Below are positions 34,776 to 42,454 of a DNA stretch of 64,000 nt, in pieces. The DNA comes from Acidimicrobiales bacterium. GTDB taxonomy: Bacteria; Actinomycetota; Acidimicrobiia; Acidimicrobiales; AC-14. The position numbers and the translations under genes were made by a program. Numbering within the stretch: the stretch's first letter is position 1; every line of letters begins with the position of its first letter. The stretch is taken from NCBI GenBank assembly GCA_025463925.1, contig JAODBK010000100.1, forward strand, positions 62,001 through 126,000, given 5' to 3'. The notes beneath the pieces are model-generated. The model was not told the origin of the DNA. It worked only from the letters and a program-made list of their open reading frames with translations, and did not search any database.

Positions 34776-36526
34776 TGCCGCGTACAGACGACGCTGAGGA
34801 AGCGGTTCGGCGGTACCTGACAAAGGTCGGCCGCCGCTATCTGCCCGCTGTCCTCTTCTTTACCGCGATCGCTCTGATCATCGCCTATGTGCCCACGAAG
34901 GCGGCGACGTCCACCACCATCGGCGGTAGCGCAGGAGCCGCGCAGGGACGGGGAGTCGCGGGCGGCACGAACGCGGGCTCGGCGTCGGCTGGTACGAGCG
35001 GGGCCGTTGGTGCCTCCGACGCAGCGAGCACGTCGGGCGTCCCCCAGGCCGGCAGTGGCGGCTCGGGCGGGATCGCAGGCAACGGGTCGGGGACCCCGTC
35101 TGGTGCGGCACTCGGCGGGAAGCCGGGCGTGACGGTGAGCGGCGTCCAATGTGGGCCCGGGGTGCGACAGGTGACGTGGTCGAAGTACGCACCGGAGTGC
35201 GTGCCGGCCTGGCACGGCGACAACCGTGGCACGACGTCGCCGGGAGTCACGGCGACCACGATCACGCTTGCCTACCGCGAGACCGGTGCGGCGGAACAGG
35301 CCGCCATCGACCAGGCCGAGCCGGGCGCCGTTCCGTCGAACGCCGAGACGATCAGTGACCTCCAGACCTACCTCGGCCTGTTCAACCAGTCGTTCGAGCT
35401 CTATGGCCGGAAGGTCGTGCTGAAGGTTTTCCAGGGACAAGGGGACTGGTTCTCCGAAGACGAGGGCCAGAACCTGCAGGGGGCGCAGGCTGATGCCGCC
35501 ACCGAGCAGCGGATGCCGGCCTTCGGCGACATCACTGGAGAAATCTTCACGTCAATACCGTTCGTTCAGTACCTCGCCCAAGACCATGTCGTCTCCTTCG
35601 ACAACAGCGGAGCGGCAGCGAGCTTCTACAAGCAGTTCGCGCCGTACGTCTACAACACCGTGCCAACGGCAGACCAGTATGGGATGTGGGCTGGGAATCT
35701 CGCCTGTGCTCGGTTGACGGGTATGCCGGCGGTCTTTGCCGGAGATTCGGTCTACCAACACACCAAGCGCGTGTTCGGCCTCGTCGTCAACGACTCTCCG
35801 ATCACCGTTGCTGCTGGAGACGCGTTGGAGCGAACGATGCGATCAGCGTGCGGCGCGACGCTCGCGCGGCGAGTCAACTATGACTTCAACCTCGCCACCG
35901 AGAACCAGCAGACCCCTTCGATCATTGCCCAGATGCATGCCGCTGGGGTCACGACACTGTTCTGCTGGCAATGCGATCCCGCGATGCAGCAAGCATTGAC
36001 GCAGCAGGCCGATCTTCAGACGTACAACCCAGAGTGGGTCATGAATCAGGCGGGCCCGGTGGACGCCCGAAACAACTCACAGACCCAAATGGCTCACTCG
36101 TTGTCGCTCGACGACATGTTCTCTGAATCAGGCGTGCCCACTCAGCAGTCCGAGGCCTACCAGGCGTTCAAGCTCGGGTCCCACGGAGGTACCCCAGCCG
36201 ATCTTGCATATCCGTCGATCTACTACAACCTGATGCACGTCTTCGACGCGATTCAGGGCGCTGGGCCCAACCTCACCCCAGCCACTCTGCAGCAGGCGAT
36301 GTTGTCCATCCCGCCGTCGTTGCCAGGTGGAGGTGACGGGACATGGCGCGCCGGGGCGGGTGCCTTTACGCCGCGCGTCGACTCACCAGTGACCCGTTGG
36401 GATCCGAACAGCACAAGCTATTACGACGGAAAGAAGGGCGCGTATGTCTTCTGCGACGGGGGGGCCCTGTACGGCTTCGAGGATCAAGCGTCGTGGGGCA
36501 GTCGGAGACAAGTCACCTGCCCCTAG
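34772..36526 (+). CDS. ABC importer substrate-binding protein, Peripla_BP_6 type (long form)
   Basis: A 584-aa binding protein, longer than the other two in the window. The ATG at 34772 has GGAGGAGGG upstream and overlaps the transporter stop. Residues about 23-41 are hydrophobic (YLPAVLFFTAIALIIAYV) with no lipobox, followed by a Gly/Ser/Ala linker to about residue 115. A Cys-containing insert (VQCGPGVRQVTW ... PECVPAWHGD) precedes the ligand fold (GVTATTITLAYRETG). CWQC in the fold and CDGG near the end may form disulfides. The ligand is unknown. It opens the catabolic part of the 30.8-40.8 kb operon. Confidence 0.9.
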   Translation: MMPRTDDAEEAVRRYLTKVGRRYLPAVLFFTAIALIIAYVPTKAATSTTIGGSAGAAQGRGVAGGTNAGSASAGTSGAVGASDAASTSGVPQAGSGGSGGIAGNGSGTPSGAALGGKPGVTVSGVQCGPGVRQVTWSKYAPECVPAWHGDNRGTTSPGVTATTITLAYRETGAAEQAAIDQAEPGAVPSNAETISDLQTYLGLFNQSFELYGRKVVLKVFQGQGDWFSEDEGQNLQGAQADAATEQRMPAFGDITGEIFTSIPFVQYLAQDHVVSFDNSGAAASFYKQFAPYVYNTVPTADQYGMWAGNLACARLTGMPAVFAGDSVYQHTKRVFGLVVNDSPITVAAGDALERTMRSACGATLARRVNYDFNLATENQQTPSIIAQMHAAGVTTLFCWQCDPAMQQALTQQADLQTYNPEWVMNQAGPVDARNNSQTQMAHSLSLDDMFSESGVPTQQSEAYQAFKLGSHGGTPADLAYPSIYYNLMHVFDAIQGAGPNLTPATLQQAMLSIPPSLPGGGDGTWRAGAGAFTPRVDSPVTRWDPNSTSYYDGKKGAYVFCDGGALYGFEDQASWGSRRQVTCP

Positions 36527-36552
36527 GGCCGATGCGACGGGGAGGTAATGGC

Positions 36553-37296
36553 ATGACGACAACCGCGGTGCAGTTCGAAGAGGGGGTCGAGCCCGCCGGA
36601 CTCACTGATCGACAGGCGTTGGCGCTCCTTCATCGAATGCTGTGGTCGGAGGGGTTCGACGATCGGATTGCTGGTCACATCACGGCACGACAGTCAGACG
36701 GCTCGCTGCTTTGCACGCCGTATGGCTTGCGATGGGACGAGGTTCGCGCCTCCGACATCATCCGCATCGACCGTGACGGCCGAATACTCGAGGGCCGTTG
36801 GCCGGTCACCACCGCCATCACCTTGCACCTGGTCGTGCACAAGATGCGATCTGACGCCGTCGTCGCCGTTCACCACCATCCGGAGTGGGCGACGGTCTGG
36901 GCGGCCACTCGCAAGGTTCCACCGATCTACGACCAGCTCTCCGCTTTTGTCGAGGACGACCTCGTCATTTACGACGACTACTCGGGCGGCGTCAACGAGT
37001 GGGACCTGGCCGAGGCGAACGTCAAGAGCATGGGCGGGTCGGGCCAAGCACTCCTGGCCAATCACGGTGTATTGGTCGTCGCTACCTCGATCGCGGAAGC
37101 CCACCTGCGCTGCGTCTCTCTCGAACACCGGGCGAAGCTGGCATGGCGCGTCGAGTCCCTGGGCGGCGGCATTCCATTGCGCTCCGAGGTGGCAGCAAAG
37201 CTGGCAAGGACGATGCGCGACAAGGGTGGCTGGCCGCAGTTCTTCGCCTCCATGGCGCGAGCCGAAATGCGCCGAGATCCCAGCGTTCTCGACTAG
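36553..37296 (+). CDS. Class II aldolase/adducin family protein
   Basis: A 247-aa class II aldolase-fold enzyme. The Zn-binding histidines are in VHHHPEW (about residues 99-104) and LANHGVL (about 168), the positions of the FucA/AraD metal site. The ATG at 36553 was chosen because GGAGG (36541-36545) lies 7 bases upstream; an ATG at 36548 is followed by a stop. Family reactions are retro-aldol cleavage, epimerisation or decarboxylation of hydroxy-acids and sugars. The gene is 26 bases after the binding protein and 8 before an amidohydrolase, so it belongs to the same catabolic operon. Confidence 0.88.
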   Translation: MTTTAVQFEEGVEPAGLTDRQALALLHRMLWSEGFDDRIAGHITARQSDGSLLCTPYGLRWDEVRASDIIRIDRDGRILEGRWPVTTAITLHLVVHKMRSDAVVAVHHHPEWATVWAATRKVPPIYDQLSAFVEDDLVIYDDYSGGVNEWDLAEANVKSMGGSGQALLANHGVLVVATSIAEAHLRCVSLEHRAKLAWRVESLGGGIPLRSEVAAKLARTMRDKGGWPQFFASMARAEMRRDPSVLD

Positions 37297-37304
37297 CCGA
37301 GCCC

Positions 37305-38549
37305 ATGGAGAACCGTTCGTTGCCCGGCCTTCCGCAACTGATCTCGGTCGATGACCACGTGCTCGAGCCGCCTGAGCTATGGACCACGCGCCTCCCTCGA
37401 CGCCTGAAAGACCAGGGCCCGCACGTTCGCCGGGAGCGCGGAGTCCTTCGTTGGGATGGCCTCAGGCCCAAATGGGTCGCAGGTGATGCCGATGGGCAAT
37501 GGGCCGATGTTTGGTACTACGACGATTGGGTCTGGCCCCTTCAACGGGGGTTCGCCCAGTCCGGTTTCTCGCAAGAAAACCCACACCGAGCGATCACCTA
37601 CGAAGAGGTATTGCCGGGAACGTATCAACGCGACCAACGCCTTCGCGCCATGGAACTCAACCACACCGAGGCGTCGATCTGCTTCCCCAACATCATTCGC
37701 TTCTGCGGACAACTCTTCCTCGATCGAAATGACAAGCGCGTCGCGCTGGCCGCCTTGCAGGCCTACAACGACTGGATGGTCGAAGAGTGGAGCGGTACCG
37801 ATGTGCCTCGTCGCCTCATTCCGCTCACGCTGGTCCCACTCTGGGATGCGGAGCTGGCGGCCCGGGAGGTGTTGCGTTGCGCTGCTCTCGGCTCTCACGC
37901 CGTCACCTTCCCTGAGTCGCCGGCGGCGCTAGGTCTTCCGAGCATCTTCTCGGGCTACTGGGACGCGTTCTTCGGCGCTTGTGACGAGACCGATACCGTT
38001 GTGAACCTGCACGTCGGCTCGTCCTCGACGTCGGTCACCACCGCGGCTGACGCGCCGCGTGACATGGCGCAGTGCTTTCTTTTCATCAACTCGCAGCTCG
38101 CCTTCAGCGACTGGCTCTACTCGGGCCTCCTCGAGGACTTCACGCGCTTGCGGGTTGTGCTGTCGGAGGGTCAGGTGGGATGGATGCCGTTCGTGATGCA
38201 ACGAATCGACAACACCTGGAAGAAGAGCCCGGGCGGTTGGGAGACGCGAGCCAGACGCGCCACGCGGCTGCCCAGCAGCAGCGTTCCCGGGCGGATCTTC
38301 GGCTGCATCTTCGACGATTTGCAGGGTCTCCTGTCTCGAGATGCAGTCGGGATGAGCCAGATCATGGTCGAGACCGACTTTCCCCACAACGACTCGACGT
38401 TTCCGGACTCGGCGGCCGTCATCACTGAGTTGGTCGAGACCGCCGGGTTGACGGAGATAGAGATCCATCAGCTCGTGCGGGGGAACGCCGTGGCCGTCTA
38501 TGGCCTCGACCGTTACTTCGGCGTATCGAACGACCGGGATTGTCGATGA
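37305..38549 (+). CDS. Amidohydrolase family 2 metal-dependent enzyme
   Basis: A 414-aa Amidohydro_2 protein from the ATG at 37305 (MENRSLPGLPQLISVDDHVL). Metal ligands are suggested by DDH near residue 17, VNLHVGS in the barrel, and TDFPHNDS near residue 363. A Trp/Tyr-rich insert (WADVWYYDDWVWPLQ) after about residue 60 is shared with larger members that act on aromatic or heterocyclic acids. It starts 8 bases after the aldolase gene and ends 10 bases before E1 alpha. It is only distantly similar to the enzymes at 9775 and 45706. Confidence 0.88.
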   Translation: MENRSLPGLPQLISVDDHVLEPPELWTTRLPRRLKDQGPHVRRERGVLRWDGLRPKWVAGDADGQWADVWYYDDWVWPLQRGFAQSGFSQENPHRAITYEEVLPGTYQRDQRLRAMELNHTEASICFPNIIRFCGQLFLDRNDKRVALAALQAYNDWMVEEWSGTDVPRRLIPLTLVPLWDAELAAREVLRCAALGSHAVTFPESPAALGLPSIFSGYWDAFFGACDETDTVVNLHVGSSSTSVTTAADAPRDMAQCFLFINSQLAFSDWLYSGLLEDFTRLRVVLSEGQVGWMPFVMQRIDNTWKKSPGGWETRARRATRLPSSSVPGRIFGCIFDDLQGLLSRDAVGMSQIMVETDFPHNDSTFPDSAAVITELVETAGLTEIEIHQLVRGNAVAVYGLDRYFGVSNDRDCR

Positions 38550-38559
38550 AGGGAGCCGG

Positions 38560-39543
38560 ATGGACAAAAGCGTGGGCCGCCAGCCTGAGAACGAGAACGA
38601 GATCCTTCTCCGCATCTATGAGACTGCCGAGAAGATCCGCTACAGCGACGAGCGCTTGCGCACGATGCTGATGTCAGGTCAAGTCCGCTTCAATTACTAC
38701 TCGGTGCGCGGCCAGGAGATCATCCCTTCGGCGACCGCGCTGTGGTTGTCGTCGGAGGACTACGTCATCACCACATACCGCGGGCTGCATGATCAGATCG
38801 CCAAGGGTGTCCCGCTTGACGTGCTGTTTGCCGAGTACATGGGCAAGGCGACGGGAGCGTGCAAGGGAAAGGGCGGTCCGATGCACGTCACCCACGCCGC
38901 GAGTGGTCTTTTGGTGACCACCGGAATCGTGGGTGGCGGGCTACCGATCGCCAACGGTGTGGCCTTGGCCGCGAAACTCCGAAACGAGGATCGCGTCACC
39001 GTCGTCAACTTCGGAGACGGCGCGTCGAACATCGGCGCCTTTCACGAGGCTCTGAATCTCGCGGCGGTGTGGGAGCTCCCGGTGGTGTTCTTGTGCCAGA
39101 ACAACCTCTATGGGGAGCACACCGCCGTCGAGCTCAGCATGGCAATTCCCTCGATCTCCGAGCGTGCGCTGGCGTATGGCATGCCGGGCGTCACCGTTGA
39201 CGGCAACGACCCGCTCGCGATGCACACAGCCGCCGGCACCGCGATCTCGCGAGCTCGTGACGGTTCCGGTCCCACGCTCCTCGAGGCCAGGACGTTTCGC
39301 TTCTTCGGCCACTCCTTCGGCGACGACGATGCGTACATGCCAGGCGAGCAAAAGGCTAGGGCGATGGCCGATGACCCGGTGCCCAAACTCAGGACGCGTC
39401 TCGTCGCTGACGGCGGCATCGGCCATGAGCGCGTGGAGCAACTGGAGGAATGCATCCGGGCGGAGGTCGATGACGCGCTCGCGTTCGCCCTGGCCAGTGA
39501 CTATCCGGAACCGACCGAACTGGCTGCCGATGTCTACGCCTGA
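38560..39543 (+). CDS. 2-oxoacid/acetoin dehydrogenase E1 component, alpha subunit
   Basis: A 327-aa thiamine-diphosphate E1 alpha subunit. The ThDP motif starts GDGASNIGAFHEALN and ends QNN, about 30 residues apart. It also has the family helix KGKGGPMHVTH and a phosphorylation-loop-like FFGHSFGDDD. GGGAG lies 5 bases before the ATG at 38560. The beta subunit gene overlaps its end by 14 bases. The sequence style is nearer to acetoin dehydrogenases than to pyruvate dehydrogenase. The substrate is probably a 2-oxo or acyloin product of the upstream aldolase and amidohydrolase. Confidence 0.9.
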   Translation: MDKSVGRQPENENEILLRIYETAEKIRYSDERLRTMLMSGQVRFNYYSVRGQEIIPSATALWLSSEDYVITTYRGLHDQIAKGVPLDVLFAEYMGKATGACKGKGGPMHVTHAASGLLVTTGIVGGGLPIANGVALAAKLRNEDRVTVVNFGDGASNIGAFHEALNLAAVWELPVVFLCQNNLYGEHTAVELSMAIPSISERALAYGMPGVTVDGNDPLAMHTAAGTAISRARDGSGPTLLEARTFRFFGHSFGDDDAYMPGEQKARAMADDPVPKLRTRLVADGGIGHERVEQLEECIRAEVDDALAFALASDYPEPTELAADVYA

Positions 39544-40543
39544 GCTGACCGGGGACGTCAGCCCCCAACAGAACTTCGCGACGGCCATCAACATGGCTCT
39601 CGACGAGGCCCTCGCCGAAGACCCAGCCGTCATCGTCTTTGGGGAGGATGTGGCCGACCCCCAGGGCGGCGGCGTCACGAAGTGTACTCAGGGGCTCTCG
39701 ACCAAATACGGGCCTCGAGTGCGCTCCACGCCGATATCGGAACAAGCCATCGTCGGTGCCGCAGTCGGCGCAGCCATCGTCGGCATGCGACCTGTGGCCG
39801 AGATCATGCTGATGAACTTCATGGCTGTCGCGATGGACCAAATCGTGAACCATGCCGCCAAATTGCGGTTCATGTCGGGGGGCCAGACGGGAGTTCCGCT
39901 GACGATTCGAACCATGGCTGGCGTCGTCGGGGGCAACGGTGCTCAGCACTCGGACATGGTGGAGGCTTGGTTCGCGCACAGTCCGGGACTCAAGGTCGTG
40001 GTTCCCTCCCGGCCCGACGACGCCAAAGGCCTGCTCTTGTCGTGCATCTTCGACGACGATCCGTGCATCTTCGTCGAGACACTCTCCCTCTATTTCGGCA
40101 CCAAGGGGTCGGTGGGCGAGAGCGGCCAGCGGATCCCAATCGGTCGAGCCCGCATCCTCAAGTCCGGTACCGACTTGACCGTCGTGGGGTACGGCAAGCC
40201 CATCGTCGAAGCTCTGTCGGTTGCCGAGCGCCTCGAGCGGGAGGAAGGCTGCAGCATCGAGGTCATCGACCTCCGAACGGTGTCCCCGTGGGACGAAGGT
40301 GTCGTCCTCGATTCGGTGGGCCGGAGCAAGCGTGCGGTGTTGGTCCACGAGGCAGTTCAGCGCTTCGGCGTGGGTGCCGAGGTGGCAGCCCGGATCCACG
40401 AGGAGCTGTTCGGAGAGCTGGAGGCACCCGTCGCCCGGGTCGGCTCTGCGTTCACCCCCGTCCCATACGCGCCAACCCTGGAAGCCGCCTATGTCGCGGG
40501 CACGCCAGGCATCGAGGCGGCCATACGCAACACGCTCGGTTGA
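39530..40543 (+). CDS. 2-oxoacid/acetoin dehydrogenase E1 component, beta subunit
   Basis: A 337-aa transketolase-like beta subunit (INMALDEALAEDPAVIVFGE, catalytic Glu in STPISEQAIVGAAVG). The C-terminal transketolase domain runs from about residue 200 (GRARILKSGTDLTVVGYG). The ATG at 39530 overlaps the end of the alpha gene by 14 bases in another frame, so the subunits are made together and should form an alpha2-beta2 E1. The much longer frame to the left is a shadow of the alpha gene. Confidence 0.92.
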   Translation: MSTPELTGDVSPQQNFATAINMALDEALAEDPAVIVFGEDVADPQGGGVTKCTQGLSTKYGPRVRSTPISEQAIVGAAVGAAIVGMRPVAEIMLMNFMAVAMDQIVNHAAKLRFMSGGQTGVPLTIRTMAGVVGGNGAQHSDMVEAWFAHSPGLKVVVPSRPDDAKGLLLSCIFDDDPCIFVETLSLYFGTKGSVGESGQRIPIGRARILKSGTDLTVVGYGKPIVEALSVAERLEREEGCSIEVIDLRTVSPWDEGVVLDSVGRSKRAVLVHEAVQRFGVGAEVAARIHEELFGELEAPVARVGSAFTPVPYAPTLEAAYVAGTPGIEAAIRNTLG

Positions 40544-40557
40544 GGATCAGGAGCGCC

Positions 40558-40785
40558 GTGCACGTCTACCTGCCGAAGCTCGGGATGGCGATGGAAGAAG
40601 GAACGATCGTCGAGTGGCTCGTAGCCAATGGAGATCGAGTCGAAGTGGGCCAGCCGCTCTACACCGTCAACAACGACAAGGTCGACACGGAAATCGAGTG
40701 CCCGTGTGCCGGGACTGTTCGGCTCCTGGTCTCGGTCGGTGAGACCCATCCGATCGGCACTCCGGTCGCGGAGGTCGAGCCATAG
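40558..40785 (+). CDS. Free-standing lipoyl/biotinyl domain protein
   Basis: A 75-aa single lipoyl domain: VYLPKLGMAMEEGTIVEWL, then the swinging-arm turn VNNDKVDTEIECPC with the modifiable Lys of DKV at about residue 42. The GTG at 40558 has AGGAG 4 bases upstream. A normal E2 would continue into a subunit-binding domain and an acyltransferase core; both are absent, and no E3 follows. It could shuttle acyl groups as a glycine-cleavage H-protein does, or the E2 core is encoded elsewhere. It is the last gene of the operon. Confidence 0.88.
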   Translation: MHVYLPKLGMAMEEGTIVEWLVANGDRVEVGQPLYTVNNDKVDTEIECPCAGTVRLLVSVGETHPIGTPVAEVEP

Positions 40786-40866
40786 CATTTCGGCAGCGCG
40801 CCATCGGCAGTCCCCGTTTCCGCACGTGCGTCGCGCTGGTGCTCGGGGCCAGACGCGTTGAGGCCG

Positions 40867-40896
40867 TTGACACCACGGGCGCGGCTCTGTTTATGT
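40867..40896 (+). promoter_or_regulatory. Candidate promoter of the Rieske oxygenase operon
   Basis: TTGACA at 40867-40872 and TTATGT at 40891-40896 are spaced by 18 bases. The -35 is a perfect consensus match and the -10 is fair. An extended palindrome begins 9 bases downstream, near the expected transcription start. Confidence 0.5.
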
Positions 40897-40904
40897 AATG
40901 AGGA

Positions 40905-40924
40905 TTTTAAGCACTTGCTCAAAA
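40905..40924. promoter_or_regulatory. 20-base palindromic operator before the Rieske oxygenase
   Basis: TTTTAAGCACTTGCTCAAAA is symmetric except for one base pair. It lies just after the candidate promoter, where bound protein would block transcription. The AGCA/TGCT core recalls the TAGCA/TGCTA sites of cassette 2, but the spacing differs. The nearby TetR (44867) is a candidate binder. Confidence 0.6.
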
Positions 40925-40941
40925 ATCGATACCCTGGGGGT

Positions 40942-41022
40942 GTGAGCGTGCACGACCCGATGTCCCGGAAGCGGTTCTCTGCGGGCGCGAGCTGGGTGAC
41001 CGCGCCGAGACGGGACCGATGA
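40942..41022 (+). CDS. Possible 26-aa leader peptide
   Basis: The GTG at 40942 opens 26 codons (MSVHDPMSRKRF ...) that end in TGA overlapping the ATG of the Rieske gene (ATGA). GGGGG stands just before it, close to the start. The Rieske gene itself lacks a clear ribosome site, so translation coupling through this leader is possible. No known function. Confidence 0.3.
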   Translation: MSVHDPMSRKRFSAGASWVTAPRRDR

Positions 41023-42440
41023 ACAGGCGGACTCTTAACCTGCGAGCGCTCCCTGTGCCGCACCCCATGACGCGCGCCGATCGAGTCCCGGCGCAGCGCT
41101 ATTACGACTCGGAATTCTACGCCGCCGAGAACGAGCTCCTTTGGCCCCGGGTGTGGCAGATGGCGTGCTTCTTGGCTGAGATCCCGCATCCGGGCGACTA
41201 CATCACCTACAACATTCTCGACAAGGCAGTGGTCGTCGTCCGCGGCGACGACGGGTCGGTCCGGGCCTTTCACAACGCGTGCCGGCATCGCGGCGTCGAA
41301 CTCGTTCGGGGTCGCGGAAACCTGCGAAGCGGATTCATCTGTCCCTTCCACGGCTGGTGCTACGGGCTCGACGGCGTCAACACGTTCGTCTACCAGCCCG
41401 ACCTGTTCGAGGAATCGAATCGTCGACCGGAGGACTTGAATCTCGTTCCATGCAGAGTTGAGACGTGGGGTGGATCTGCGTTCATCAACTTCGATCCAAA
41501 CGCACGGCCCCTGCACGACTGCCTGAAGACGGCGGCGCGCTATTGCGACCCGATGAAGGTCGAGGGCCTCTGGCCAGAATGGTGGCTGTCCTGCCGCTTA
41601 CCAACCAACTGGAAGCTGGCAATGGACGCCTTCATGGAGGGCTATCACGTGATGCAGACGCATCCCCAGCTCTTCCCTTCCGGCGCGAGCCGTCAGGTCT
41701 ATCGAGACGTGAGTGAGTCGGTTGCGTCCATGGAACGGCTGTCGGCCCAGTTGGCGGTCGGGCACGTGAAGAAGGTGGACCCCCGAATGTTCGTCGACCA
41801 GCAGCTTCACATGATGCGGTCCGTGAGTGTCGGCATGGCTGGACTGATCCATGAAAAGGATGTGCGGATCGCCGAAGGGCTCCGCAACATCGAACTGCCC
41901 GACGACTTCGGCGGGGCAATTGCCGGCTGGACCCGTGCGCTGCACGACGCCATCCTCACGTGGAATTCGAACCAGGGAATCGACATGCCCGACTTGCACG
42001 CCGTCGACGCGCAGGGCCTGACTGGGATCACGTTCTGTTTCCCGAACTACTTCCTCCTGCCTTATCTCTCCAGCGGAGCCGCCTACCGAGTTCGTCCGCT
42101 GGGACCGGAGGAGTGCCTGTTCGAGATCTGGTCCCTGACGCGCTATCCGCCCGGCGAGGCGCCACCGGCCCCGCTGGAACCAGAGCCGATGCTGGCAGAT
42201 GATCCTCGGTGGTCACTCATACCGAGCCAAGACTTCTCGAACTTGCCGAGTCAACAGCGCGGTCTCCACGCCGACGGGTTTGAGTACATGAGGCTCTCGG
42301 ATCGCATCGAGGGCATGATCGGCAACTACCAGCGGCTGATCGACGGTTACCTGGCCGGTTTGCCTCATGAGCACCTCGTCGCGGCCATGCAGCAGGTCTG
42401 TGGTCATACGGAGTGCGAGAGCCGGGACATCGGGTTTTGA
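41019..42440 (+). CDS. Rieske non-heme iron oxygenase, alpha subunit type
   Basis: A 473-aa ring-hydroxylating-type oxygenase. The [2Fe-2S] Rieske ligands are C88, H90, C108 and H111 (CRHRG ... CPFHGWCYG). The catalytic iron ligands H210 and H215 are in MEGYHVMQTH, with the bridging Asp203 before them (LAMDAFMEG). No beta subunit, ferredoxin or reductase is adjacent, so electron donors must come from elsewhere. The FAD dehydrogenase, an EthD-like protein and an amidohydrolase follow, suggesting oxidative degradation of a ring or terpenoid compound. Confidence 0.93.
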   Translation: MNRRTLNLRALPVPHPMTRADRVPAQRYYDSEFYAAENELLWPRVWQMACFLAEIPHPGDYITYNILDKAVVVVRGDDGSVRAFHNACRHRGVELVRGRGNLRSGFICPFHGWCYGLDGVNTFVYQPDLFEESNRRPEDLNLVPCRVETWGGSAFINFDPNARPLHDCLKTAARYCDPMKVEGLWPEWWLSCRLPTNWKLAMDAFMEGYHVMQTHPQLFPSGASRQVYRDVSESVASMERLSAQLAVGHVKKVDPRMFVDQQLHMMRSVSVGMAGLIHEKDVRIAEGLRNIELPDDFGGAIAGWTRALHDAILTWNSNQGIDMPDLHAVDAQGLTGITFCFPNYFLLPYLSSGAAYRVRPLGPEECLFEIWSLTRYPPGEAPPAPLEPEPMLADDPRWSLIPSQDFSNLPSQQRGLHADGFEYMRLSDRIEGMIGNYQRLIDGYLAGLPHEHLVAAMQQVCGHTECESRDIGF

Positions 42441-42454
42441 CCGGGAGGCCCTGA

